Assembly: GCA_009746045.1 (NCBI GenBank)
Contig: RPFO01000022.1
Span: forward strand, 2,036,660-2,100,659
From: Mesostigma viride
Taxonomy: Eukaryota > Streptophyta > Mesostigmatophyceae > Mesostigmatales > Mesostigmataceae
DNA: 64,000 bases
Direction of reading: 5' to 3'
Shown: piece by piece, positions 47,385 through 58,295 of the stretch
How positions within the stretch are numbered: the stretch's first letter is position 1
How the letters are laid out: each line of letters begins with the position of its first letter
Position numbers and translations under genes: made by a program
Notes under the pieces: model-generated
Databases searched by the model: none
Seen by the model: the letters and a program-made list of their open reading frames with translations, nothing else
Told to the model about the DNA's origin: nothing

Positions 47385-49575
47385 CGTGATCAGAATAACT
47401 CCGTTGGGAGTACATGTAGCACATATCCCTGAGAAGGGGCATATACATTCTGGGCTACTTCCTGCAAGGGTGGGAATGTAAGCGACCCTTGCTCTAGGTG
47501 CACCAGGGCACCTGCACCCTCATGTAATCTTCACACTATGCCCAGCTAAGGGGGAGTATGTTATGTGGGGGAAGATCATCATGGCTATACACGAGCTAGG
47601 ACATGGCTTCTCGGCAGAGAGCATCTCTCTGCATGGCATAGCATGGCTAAATTCTTAATGCAACATCCATGGGGGTCCCATTATAGGCATGGCTTGGCTA
47701 AATTCTGAAGGCAACATCCATGGGGGCCATTGTGGGCGGGCATGCGCGTGGGCCACATGCTAGGCTAAGCCTTACTAATCTACACTACTGGTATATATCA
47801 AGGAGACAACCACACGGTATATTCTGATCTGGTATATATATTCCTAGTCTGAGGTGGCAGGAGGGGGCTGCCAGGGCTTGTGGTCAACGTGGATGACCGC
47901 CCCCCTCCAGTATACCGGCTTCCCCCGCCGGGCGCTCTGCCGGAGCTGGAGGTAGGTCGGCCATGCATAGCTCGCGTCGCCGCTGTTGCTGGGCCAGGGT
48001 CAAGTCGTCGTCCAGCGTGAAGCGAGTCTCCGAGAGCTTCTTGCGGCATTTAAGGAACGACAGCTTGTCCGCCATGTACTTAAAGGTGAGGAGCACGGGT
48101 GCCGGGCCAGCCTTCCCCCGCGCGCGGGGGAGGCGGACAGCCGACATGTCCAGCTCACCAGTGAGTCGCATGGGGGCAAAAATGTTGCGCTTAAATGCCT
48201 CAAGAAGGCTCGTGGAGGTCTCACCTGCCGGCTGGTCGAAGTGCTTGACGATGACATTGTCAAGGAGACAACCAGCGCAGGCCAGAAATCGGGAGAATCC
48301 GGACCATGGTAGCTCGAGCCTGCCGTTATCTTGTCCGCGTGTTCGAGTCGTTCAGGATGATGAAGATGAATGGTGATGGAAATGTGTATCCTTGTGCATT
48401 GAAATTATGGCTGGCTTACGTGTAGAGCGACGAGATGACCTAGACGGTGGGGCCGGAAACAGCATGCTTGATCAGGGCGTGTGTTTCGAGCCTAACTGGC
48501 CGGGAGTGTCTAGACATTGTGGCTGCGCCGGGCGATGTCGGCTTCCTCGCGAAGGTCGAGGGCTTGGTGCTTGAGTTGTGCCGAGATGGTGGAGGTGGTG
48601 GAGGTGGTGTGCTGCTTAAGCAAGTCCGCCCAGGTGGAGGGAGCATCGCCGGCCGGGCCAGCAGGCGCCGGCTGGGCGACGATGTCCTTCACCGCCTGGG
48701 CGGTGAGGCCGGCGGTGTCATGCAAGCTCTCAAGGGCGGTGGCCCGGTGGCTTGAAGGCGTTGGTCGAGGTCGAGGAGCTGGGCTTTGATGTCGGCAGTG
48801 GAGGCGGAAAGGGCAGTGGAGGTGGCGGGGAGGTGAGGAAGTTCAGCAGCCAGCGGGCCACCCATTGCTGCGACGTCAGCAGCAAGGGGGGTCACGTGCT
48901 GCTGAAAGGCTTCCATGAGGATGGAACGGAGGGTGGAGGCGGAGATGGATGGAGCCCAGATCTCGCCGTCAGAGCGCTGGAGAAGGGAGTTGAGGATGGC
49001 GTGCTGGAGCTGGGGGCGGGGGCAGCCAAGCAGGGCACCGTGGGCTTGCCAGCGGCTGCCGTTGCTGCAGAGGAGGCGATCTTGGTCGTAGAGATGGAGG
49101 CACAGGTCGTAAAGCGAGGCGTAGTTCCCCGTAGAAGATGCGGTCCAGAGCATCGGTCGGAGACATGTTGGTCCAGTCGTGATCATCGACCTGGAAAGGT
49201 TGGGGCCAAAAGCGCGGTTCAGAGGGGCGGGACCATCCTGTTTTGTCGGCTGGGCGGGTGCGTTTCGGGTCAGGCGATGCCAATGGCGAGGCATTAAGCC
49301 CGGGAGGTTGCTGGGCGACCACCAGTGCACGACCAGTGTCACCGCTGCCTGCCGGACCTGATGGCGAAGCTGCAGCCTGGGCTGCAGAATTTTCATGGCC
49401 GAGCGCATCCGCCAAACTGCGTTGCGTCAAAGGACGTTTGCTCGTCATATATTGCGTTTCAGATTCGGAAAATTATATCAGCATGTGCGTCTTAGAAAGA
49501 CGAAGCGATAGTGATATTCACGGCTCAATTTGGTGCTCAAACGTGAAAGTTATGAGCTCCGTCGTCAGCCATGGC
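47385..49575 (-). pseudogene. ORF1-only retrotransposon copy, degraded
   Basis: Minus strand. A 3' end beside (TTAA)n (AACATAACTCCGTTGGGAGT...GTAGCACATATCCCTGAGAA), a 3' UTR to about 47850, a decayed ORF1 from about 49448 down to 47860, and a 5' UTR to about 49575 (TTTCACGTTTGAGCACCAAA on the minus strand). N-terminal (MTSKRPLTQRSLADALG) and C-terminal (TLDDDLTLAQQQRRRELC) blocks are clear, but frameshifts separate them. It is interrupted by a 252-bp insertion at 48261-48512. As in the other copies, no RT follows. Confidence 0.82.
48261..48512. mobile_element. 252-bp insertion with 8-bp target duplication
   Basis: GACATTGT occurs on both sides (48253-48260 and 48513-48520), and the uninserted paralogue near 61275 reads GACATTGTGGCTGCG without a break. 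The insert begins CAAGGAGACAACCAGCGCAG. A second copy is at 60424-60655, flanked by GCTAT, but that copy lacks the last 24 nt (AGCCTAACTGGCCGGGAGTG plus TCTA). No inverted termini are visible, so a SINE-like, RNA-mediated origin with a variable 3' end is as likely as a DNA transposon. Confidence 0.8.
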
Positions 49576-50122
49576 TACCTCGTGGCAAAGAAAGAGACGG
49601 AGTTATGTTCCTACTTAATTAATCTACCACTGAACTTTGGGGTCAGCGCAGGTGAAGGTGCGTTCTTAAAAAAAAAGGGTAAAGATGTTGGATCGAGCGC
49701 CATGCCTCCACAGGATTGGCTATCACACAAAAACGAATGTACTAATTACTGAAACATCAGAGGGCACTTTGTTTACCATTAGTACACGGTGCAAAAAGTT
49801 TCAGCTTTGCATGATTACGTCATTTATTACTGTATAATACATCACAACCCTACACACTGTCTTAATGGCCTTCATCCCCTTCGGACCAGTGCACATGGCA
49901 ATACACTGACCATGTCTGGGCGGGACATACGCCACAGACGGAAGAATGAAAGGAAAGAGTGGGTAAATGAGCACAGTGGTCATTGTCAGCTACATTCCCA
50001 TGTAATGCCCAACCCCTCTTTCCAACCTGCCGGCAATCCGCAATGCAATGAACTTTATTGGCTCCCATGGCAGCAACGCAAAAATCTTTGCCCAGGCGCC
50101 ACCACCCATGACAATATGAGTT
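49576..50122. other. Intergenic, 3' of uS9; no gene seen
   Basis: A TTAATTAAT patch at about 49614 and no coding resemblance. It presumably includes the uS9 3' UTR (minus strand, below 50122). Confidence 0.5.
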
Positions 50123-53100
50123 TTAACGGTAGGACTTCTGGAAGCGCGAGCGGGCACCGCGACCACCGAACTTCTTGGCCTCGCACCGACGTGGGTCGGC
50201 GACCAGCAGCGTCCGGTCGTACTGCAGCAGGATGTCCTTGATTTCCTTCTTCGTCACCTCATCAACGTCTGGAAGTATTAGGCAGCGGGCGATAGGAGGC
50301 AGGGGGTAGGCCACACGATTCGGACATCAGGCAACGCGACGAACGGGCCACACGTCAGAATTCTTTAAGATTCTTGATTCCTTGAAGTGCGACCTGCGGT
50401 ATGTCAGACACCAATGCCCTGTGCGACAAATAGTTCCTGTGACCTTTAAGTTCAGTACTCTGCGACAAGCCCTTATCTGGGCACTCACATACTTATCAAT
50501 GTGACAACCTGCTTCTGTTTAAAAATGTCACCAACTTCTAAACAAGACAAACAAGCAAAAAATTTCATGGCTACGTCCACTGGCGAGATCAAAAGCAAGA
50601 AGGGAAGGAATTGAGGAGGAGAATCTCCAGCTAGCGCGCACTCCGGAGGGACAAACCAGCTGTGCCAACATTACATGCAAGGGTTGGTGCCATGATGATG
50701 TAAACCGACCACCGAATCCAATCACACCCCCTCAAACACGTTCATTAACAGCACAATTCGTCTCACTTTTGCGAATCTTATCCATGACCCATGAGGACAG
50801 TGCCCTCGCAAGCGGACGCAAAGCATAATTTGCACATACACACCTGACAGTGCCAAGGTACATTCACTACCGCGTTCACATCCGGAAAACCATGTGGCCA
50901 GTACTACATGGTTCCACGGGTGGGTGGGGGGAAGAACTTGGCACCACCTGCAAAATCTAGCAATGAGTTCTGAGCCTTCCCATCTAGTGCCTCTGCATGA
51001 CAACTACCCACCTTGGCATTTCGGCATAATCACCCCCCACCCCCACCCCACCCCCAACAGAGTGATAATTACGCAACAACCGAGCCCACATAATACCCCA
51101 GTCCTGGCAATCACGCGTCATGTGACCGCACACATGCCCCGAAACCATGCGAAGACTGCACCAGCGTCTTTGACGACCGCCACCATATACCTTGCACACA
51201 TGTTCCTAACCGAGTAGCTGCTGTTGGCCGAGCCACACCCTGGAACACAATACAGCCCTCCTACCCGAGCATCTCACCCATAACTTGCACGAGTGCACTA
51301 CCATGGCAGCATACGCCACTTACCCTGTAGACAACCATGCCGTGGCACAACGTAAATGCCAAGTTGACTACCATTCCAACGAATGGGGTGAGAGTGTGGG
51401 TCCATGTGGGGAAGCCTCCAAGGGGAAGCCAAGCCATGCACACAAAAGCTTTTTTTCGGCGAAATGTTATCCCATCACGCCGGGCCCATCACTCACACTT
51501 CTGGTAGAATGCCACAATCGCCTTGGCAATGGCCTGGCGCATGGCTGCGGGGAGGAGTACGGGGCAGGCAGGGAGGACAGGCAGGAACAAGTGCCGGGCG
51601 AGTCAGCAAAACTTTTACCATGCATATGCACCTGTGCAGCATCCCATTAATCCTGCAAAGGGCAACATACTCATCATCCACAGGCAGGATGATAGTTAGA
51701 AAGGATAATAAAGACCCTCGATCATTCCTCATCAGGCTGGTTTAATTAATTAATTAAGTAATGGGCGGATGCCACATGGTAGAGGGGCAGCCAGCATTGA
51801 GCTCGGCCGATGGCTGAGGTCCTTCTACCATGACACCCTTCTGGCCTTCCACCTGAACACTACAGCCCCACAGTCTAGGACTTCATCATCCACAGCTGTG
51901 GCACCTCACGGCTCAAGCGCCACCGTCAACGCGAGTGGACATCCCACTTGGCAATCACCTATCATCGCGCCTGAGGCCACGAAAAGATTCTGCTTCAACG
52001 AACGGCAGCCTAAACAACGAGCACTCCAGCACACACCCTTTTGAGTATCTGACTAGCTGCGTTGCTGTGTACATCGAACCATCATCCCGGAGATACTGAT
52101 ATACAACACATGTCGACGCTGTTTCTGGGCCACGAGGCCTTTCGGTAAATGCTTTCAAGCTCTGTCAGTGCAAATCAATGAGGGCTGGGTCAAACCATCC
52201 TCCCCCCCTTCCACTACCCAGAAGACTAAGTGGGCCTCTCACCCACCCCTTGACCTGCTCACCACAGTAACATCCAACTGTGCAACACATCGTCTCACTC
52301 CCACCCTTTGGCCCCCCTAACTGTAGGCCACCACATAGAACTACCTTGATCCATTCTGCGGAGGCCTGGTCCTGGCCATATAGCTACCGTGCACACAGCC
52401 ACGACAAGCATAGTCATGTTCATAACCGTGGGCCTCTCACCACACATAGCTACATCAAGCCATCCGACCCACGCCAGTTTCTCACCATAGATCTGGGAGA
52501 CGTGGCCACCCCCGTTCACACGGATCCGGATGTCGACGTTGGCAAACCGCTGGCGGCCGAGCAACAGGATGGGCTCATACACCTTGTAGCGCAGAATGTC
52601 GGGCTGTACAAGATCCAATGGGGTACCTGTGGTGATGACCAGGTACGCACGGGGCCAGCACAGCGTCACCATAAAGCCCACCGAACGTGTCAGAGAGCAT
52701 AAATGAAAAACCTACCAAGGATGCATAGTTACAGGAAATGCTGGACACTCTCGTCTGACAAAAGTGCGAGACAATCCCGTCAAGATCCTCGCATACCCTC
52801 TCCAGTAGATGGGCAGTATCATCATGACAACGGGAGAAAGTTCATACCATTGATCTTCAGCAGACCGCGCCCGCGTTTGCAGTGCGCGACGGCAACGGCC
52901 GTCTTCTGCTCGTCACACAATAAGGTGGAGCAAGCAAGGGCGAGCATCATGAGCAACGAGAGTCGTCAGCATCAACAGGAAAACAAACGCAACAGACGTC
53001 TCAAGGATGCCACGAATTATGGCAGAACCTGAAGACAGCACCTAAGGCGAGGTAAAACTGTAATTCCAGCATGGGCTTCCGCAGCCAAGGGCATTGCTGC

Positions 53101-53635
53101 AGGCGTGGGAACAGCTACCACATTGCTCGCGTTCTCGTGGATGCCTCATAACGGGATCATACCTTGCGACCGTAGCACTGAACCGACTGTTGCAGCGACG
53201 TCGCACCGGGATATGCACGAGAACAACCCACGAGCAGGGGTAAACAAGAAGAAGCTTCGGTCAGACTCTCCGCAGGAACCGCACATTCTGCTGTCACTTT
53301 GCCCATCCAACAACGTGTGGCCAAATCCGTTGCACTTAAAAAACCAAATATCATGGCCAGTTCTAATGGTAACCCGTACACCCCACGCCAGGGACTCCAA
53401 TAATTTTATTTCCCCCATCATCATGCTATACCGGCGCAAAAATATTTCATCGAACTACATGGCATGAGCGATGCGGAGGCTTGGCTACCATAGCAATTCT
53501 ATTGACGGCTAAACCGGCGTGAACTGAAATCCTGTACGAAAAATTCTTGGCTCTGTAGGCACCATGCATTCGTAACCGATTCATCACTGTTTATCCTATC
53601 AAATTCCAGGCTTCCCAATTGAAACTAACCTCCAT
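50123..53635 (-). CDS. RPS16: Small-subunit ribosomal protein uS9 (S16e)
   Basis: Component of the cytosolic 40S subunit; its C-terminal tail reaches the decoding region. It is 140 aa, the usual length. Six exons join in frame with GT-AG borders: 53635-53630, 53186-53163, 52905-52848, 52626-52486, 51544-51497 and 50268-50123. Recognisable blocks: [20 protein letters not shown] (3-22), [20 protein letters not shown] (47-66), [19 protein letters not shown] (68-86), [19 protein letters not shown] (104-122) and the invariant basic end [10 protein letters not shown]. Exon 1 contributes only ATGGAG; it was chosen because it supplies Met directly before the conserved SVQC and has a GTTAGT donor. Residue 132 is Ser where many homologues have Ala. 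It is head to head with eL13. Confidence 0.95.
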
Positions 53636-54416
53636 GGCGACCTTGAGCCGGCAAATGCAGCACCAGCACGACAAGAGACCGACGATGGCACGGCCGCCAG
53701 CCATTTGCACCCATCGCGGGGGACTGGGGAACTCCACCGGGCGGCGCGCCGCTTCGCGCGTCAACTTGCATATTAACCTCTGGAGTGTCTACAGTAGGGG
53801 TCCGGCCTTCCGGGCTTGCGGGCAGTTGTGTGCATACTGAGCATGCGGTGACATGCACCATGCCAGCACAACAGATACATATGTCATGCATACTGTAGCG
53901 CCAGCCATGAGCTATGCCACATTGCCCCGCGCCGCGCCGATGGTGTCAGCGGCGTCAAAGTGCGGTTCGCGGCGGGCAAAGCGTCCTAACTGCGGAGTGG
54001 TTGTGCGCCCACTTTCTCTCGGGCAGCTCTCTCAGCGACTGCGGAGCATGGACAACAACTGCGGGCAGCCACACCAGAGACGACCCGCCCGACCCGCCTG
54101 ACCCCGGACCCGCCGCCTTGGCGAATAAAATGCTGCGCGGGTGATGGAGGTCGTCCTCTTGGAAGCATTGCCGGCTGCTCTTACAGAGGTGTGTTTATTA
54201 GGGATTTCTGGCCATGGCGGCATGCGTTATTTTTCGGAGTAGTCAAAGTTTTAGATGATGGTCTTGCTATGATTATGTTTAGTGCATGCTTAGTGTCGCT
54301 ATGACGGGTGAAGTGGTGATATCGGGGCGGTTTTGCGAATACCCCAGCTCAACTGTCGATGCATTTCTTTGCACGTACGCAAAATTCCTTGGGCTTGCAG
54401 ATCGGCAACTGTCAGG
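53636..54416. promoter_or_regulatory. Bidirectional promoter region of uS9 and eL13
   Basis: The 781 bp between the two start codons must contain both promoters and leaders. The eL13 ATG is preceded at 54400 by GGGCTTGCAG, a good acceptor 17 nt upstream. A candidate donor (TTACAGAG then GTGTGT, about 54189) upstream would give a 5' UTR intron; this is inference. No TATA box near either ATG could be assigned. Confidence 0.55.
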
Positions 54417-57400
54417 ATGGTCAGGCACAACAATGTGGTGCCTAACGGGCATTTCCACAAGGACTGGCAGCGATATGTGAAAACATGGTTCGAGCAACCA
54501 GCACGGAAGACCCGCCGGCGTCTTGGTACGTGTTATTTCGTTATTTACATACTAACGCCCTTCAATTGTGGATAGTTTGGCTAATGCGTCTCCGTCACAA
54601 GCGGCGTTAGCGGCAGTGCTTCTAGCATGCTCGTTTGCCAGCGTGATCTTGACTCACGTAATTTATCCTCCTCGGTATTGTTGGTGGTGATGTCTGAGCA
54701 GCTCGCCAGCGCAAGGCGGCTGCCGTCTTCCCCAGGCCAACTGCGGGCCTTCTGCGCCCCGCTGTGCACTGCCAGACTGCGAAGTACAACATGAAGGTCC
54801 GGGCTGGGCGTGGCTTCACCCTTGAGGAGCTCAAGGCAAGTGCTTGCGAAGTCTGTCGCTGTTGGTATGGAGCGCGACAGAAGGAATAACCCTGTTATTT
54901 TTGTTTTTGTCTGTTAAGTATATAGCTGTGCATTTAGGCTGCATAATCTCCCTGTGCGTACAGCACCTGGCCGACATGGTGCTTTGTTAGCTAGGGGGGT
55001 TCTCGTCCTTTGATTAGGCAAGGGTTTTTGTCAGATATGAGCCTTCATTCTCAATGTGTCACGTCTGTCTCTGGCATGCCTATACTTGGTTTGTGGATCC
55101 CGCATAGTTTACCAGACATATAAATAGCCCGCTTGGTTTATTTAGCTAGCATCGGCTATGCCTTTGAACTGGGTTTTCCGTTCAGATTCAGCCGTGGTCA
55201 GCGCGTTTTGCATTCGATAGCTTCGGTATCGAGTGGACAGGTGTGTAGTACTTCTACACACCACGAACTCTCGTGGTATATCTAGCACAATTTCTGAATT
55301 ACTGGCACCACTCTCCGGTAAAGAGTTTTTTCGCAGTTGGGCTGTAGCTTGGGATGCCTTCACATAAGGAGACCCATATAGCTGCGGAATCATGCCAGAG
55401 GTCATGGCGAAGAATACATGTTTGACTTACTTGAACTTAAGCTTTTTTCGCGTCCCGGCGTCCAGCAACATTAACTACTTGTTGCTTGCCTCAAGAATAT
55501 AAATAACCGGCCACGCCTCTCCATGGAACCGTGCACTTCCATTTGCTGTTTCAATTTACCTGCATAGAAGCTTTCACCTGCTGTTGCACTTCAATAGGAT
55601 GCCTAGTCAACGCCATGCACGGCATGACACAGGAACCCTCCCTATATGGTTGTCCCACGTATACTGATGCTGTCTCCCACTTTTGATCTGCTTTCTGTAT
55701 TTGTTGTTTGTATGTTTGTTATTGTAACGAAATTCACGGTGAATGGTTCCTAAATATCCGTTGATTACCGCAGGAGGCGGGCATCCCCAAGAAGCTGGCC
55801 CCCACGATTGGCATTGCGGTTGACCACCGCCGCCGCAACCACTGCTTGGAGAGCCTGCAGGAGAACGCCCAGCGGCTCAAGGCCTACAAGGCTAAGCTGG
55901 TCATCTTCCCGCGCCGTTCGAAGAAGCCAAAGGTAGGTGATTCGAACCAGGCCTTGTTGTTTCCCATGCACCAGGGGGGTTTGGCAGTCGCAGCGGTTGC
56001 CACGGTCACGTGGTTTTCATGACTCCGGATGTTTTCATCGGCATGGTGGCACTTTGCGCAGAGCGGCATGCACCGCATGCAATGGTGGCTGTTAGTGAGC
56101 ATCGGTCGTGTGCACATGTTTGTGTAGCGCACTTCAACATCTGATTGTGGTTGAAGGAAGAAATGTGGTCGCAAATTTTCTAGATTAGATGAATTGCCAT
56201 GGGCACATTTGTCGTAAAGCCAAGCAAGGTCCCACCATGCTGCCACGACTGCGGTATCCAAGTTTTGGTTGATTTGCCCTTGATTAGTGGGCAGGTTACC
56301 CTTTTTTTCCCTTAGCACATCAACAAGCCCCGGAGCAGTTAGGTTTCTGTGAAGGCACCAGCTCCATTTGGCAGCACATTGGCGTGTGACACCATGGGTC
56401 CCAGCTTTGGGGAACCCTCCTGCATGAGTAAGTGAGTAATAGAAGACGCCAGTAGTGTGAACGCTTTCCTATGCCCTCATGACCCAGTTGCCTTGTGGCG
56501 CGGTAGCAGTAACCTTCGGAAGCGAGTTCGGTAGTCTGCAGGGAAGGCACGCAGTCAGGTTGCACGCAGTATTGGTCCTCGGGTGATGGGATGTAACGGC
56601 CGGTGTAAGCGTAGCTTATGCATATGTTATAGGCTAACAGGGCACAGTTCATACAGCGAGACAAACCAGTGTGGTGTTTGCAGAGGACATGCACATGAAA
56701 GACATGGTTTGTTGCCTGGCGCCGGTCCCTTTGCCCCTTCATGTGGTTTCCAGGTAGAGAAGCTGGCCTTAGGGAGTGGCATGGTTCCCTTAGGACGTGT
56801 AATTATGTCGAGGCTGGATATGTGATCAGGATGATAAAATCGCGTGGTGGCGAGGAGATGGCTGGGCGCGGTTTTTATCAATGATGCATTGGCATGCATG
56901 TATGCCTGCCATTGTAGCGTAGTTGTTACGCTTGGCATGGGCTTGGGCAAGGTATAATCAGCACGGGCATTTAATTGTTTTGAAGTTCGCGAATGTTTCA
57001 GTGTAGTTAGCTCGTCGTCAGGTTTGTTTACTGCACGCTCTCCGCGCTGACCCCATGTGGTCTATTGAGCACGTCATGTGTTATATGTTGAAGGGCGCCA
57101 GCTGTACGGGCTCATAGCACCTTCTTAGCTCGGGGGAGAGGAGCCACATCTGTCCTTGTTTTTGTGCTCACTGTCCTGACAAGGTACTTTTGAATGGGTT
57201 GGTTCCAGCATAAGTTGCTGCATCTATGGTTGGCAGCGGGGAAGTCCTGAATGTTAACCTGTGATTAAGCCTTTCGCTGAACTGCTAGGTTTGGGGAGAC
57301 CAGTCGCCTCCTGTATGGACGTCAGTCTGTTCTGCACACGGGAAGGGGAGATGAAATGGGCGATTTACTTATGTCATGCAATAGCCCTGTCTCGGGGGGT

Positions 57401-57856
57401 GGGGAGGGAATCTCTGTTAATGTCGCCATCCACGGTTGTTTGCGATGGGTCAGCCGGTAAGCATAGGGTGTCTGGCCTGCGCTGGTTGTCTCCTTGATAG
57501 GGTGTCTACACACCCCTCTTGTGTTTGTGTGTGAAATTGTGTATGTGATTTATTTATTTATTTTTAATGGCGAGCTGGGATTTCATATTGCAAATGGTGT
57601 CTGTGGCCATTTCTTTCCACAGGCTGGCGATTCTTCTGCTGCTGAGCTGGCCACTGCCAGCCAATTGACGGCGCCGTTGATGCCGGTGCGCACGAAGAAG
57701 CCCACGGTTGACATTGTCAACGTGACGGACGAGATGAAGGCAGTCAAGGTCTACCAGAAGCTGAGGATCGAGCGGACGAACAAGAAGCTGGAGGGCAAGA
57801 GGAAGAAGGCCAAGCTGGAGGCCAAGGACGAGGAGAAGGCGGCACCCAAGGAGTAA
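54417..57856 (+). CDS. RPL13: Large-subunit ribosomal protein eL13
   Basis: Component of the cytosolic 60S subunit, 211 aa, normal for the family. Four exons in frame: 54417-54525, 54702-54835, 55774-55932 and 57623-57856. The start [20 protein letters not shown] is the family signature. Others are [12 protein letters not shown] (25-36), [14 protein letters not shown] (46-59), [14 protein letters not shown] (68-81), [20 protein letters not shown] (83-102) and [15 protein letters not shown]. The tail is Lys/Glu-rich. Exon 2 ends CTCAAG and the intron begins GCAAGT: a GC-AG intron. No GT nearby preserves the ELK-EAGIPKK reading. Intron 3 is 1.7 kb with nothing recognisable in it. Confidence 0.97.
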
Positions 57857-58110
57857 ACCTAGCGTTTTATGTGGTCTAGAGGTCTTTGTGCCGCCCGGCA
57901 CAGAGCAAGAGCCAGGTTTAGGTGGTCCATGCACACCCCGCTTTTGAAATGCCTTGATTGGCAAGGCCTGATATTCATGGCCAGCCAGCTCACAAGAGAA
58001 GCGAAAAGGTGCATGCCTGTATAAATTGTGGACATAAAAAAGCTTGCTAATGGCTTAATTGATACGAATAAAAAATATCCCTTTTCTCCTCATGTAACCA
58101 TGAAGCAATC
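57857..58110 (+). other. eL13 3' flank
   Basis: Probable 3' UTR. AT-rich AATAAAAAAT at about 58070 is a possible polyadenylation region. It ends in TTAATTAATTAATTAAA (58111-58128), at which a retrotransposon 3' end begins. Confidence 0.5.
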
Positions 58111-58125
58111 GATTAATTAATTAAT

Positions 58126-58290
58126 TAAAATCATAGTTCCGTTGGGAGCATATGTAACACATAGCCCTGAGAAAGGGGCATCTATGGGTTTGTAATACAA
58201 TCAGGGCTACAACCTGCAGGTGGAGGATGTACAACTATCACCTGCTCTGGGTGCACAAGCATGCACCTGCACCGCCATGATGGTTCATGC
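58126..58290 (-). mobile_element. ORF1-only retrotransposon 3' stub
   Basis: Minus orientation: TTAA tail, then CATAGTTCCGTTGGGAGCAT, GTAACACATAGCCCTGAGAA and TCTGGGTGCACAAGCATGCA. It is a divergent, about 160-bp copy of the terminus seen at 58318, the two being in tandem. Confidence 0.7.
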
Positions 58291-58295
58291 CTCCT

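Noticed and set aside
48261-48512. hAT transposon (8-bp target duplication)
   Set aside because: The duplication length fits, but the ends (CAAGGAGAC... and ...GTGTCTA) are not inverted repeats and a second copy ends elsewhere.
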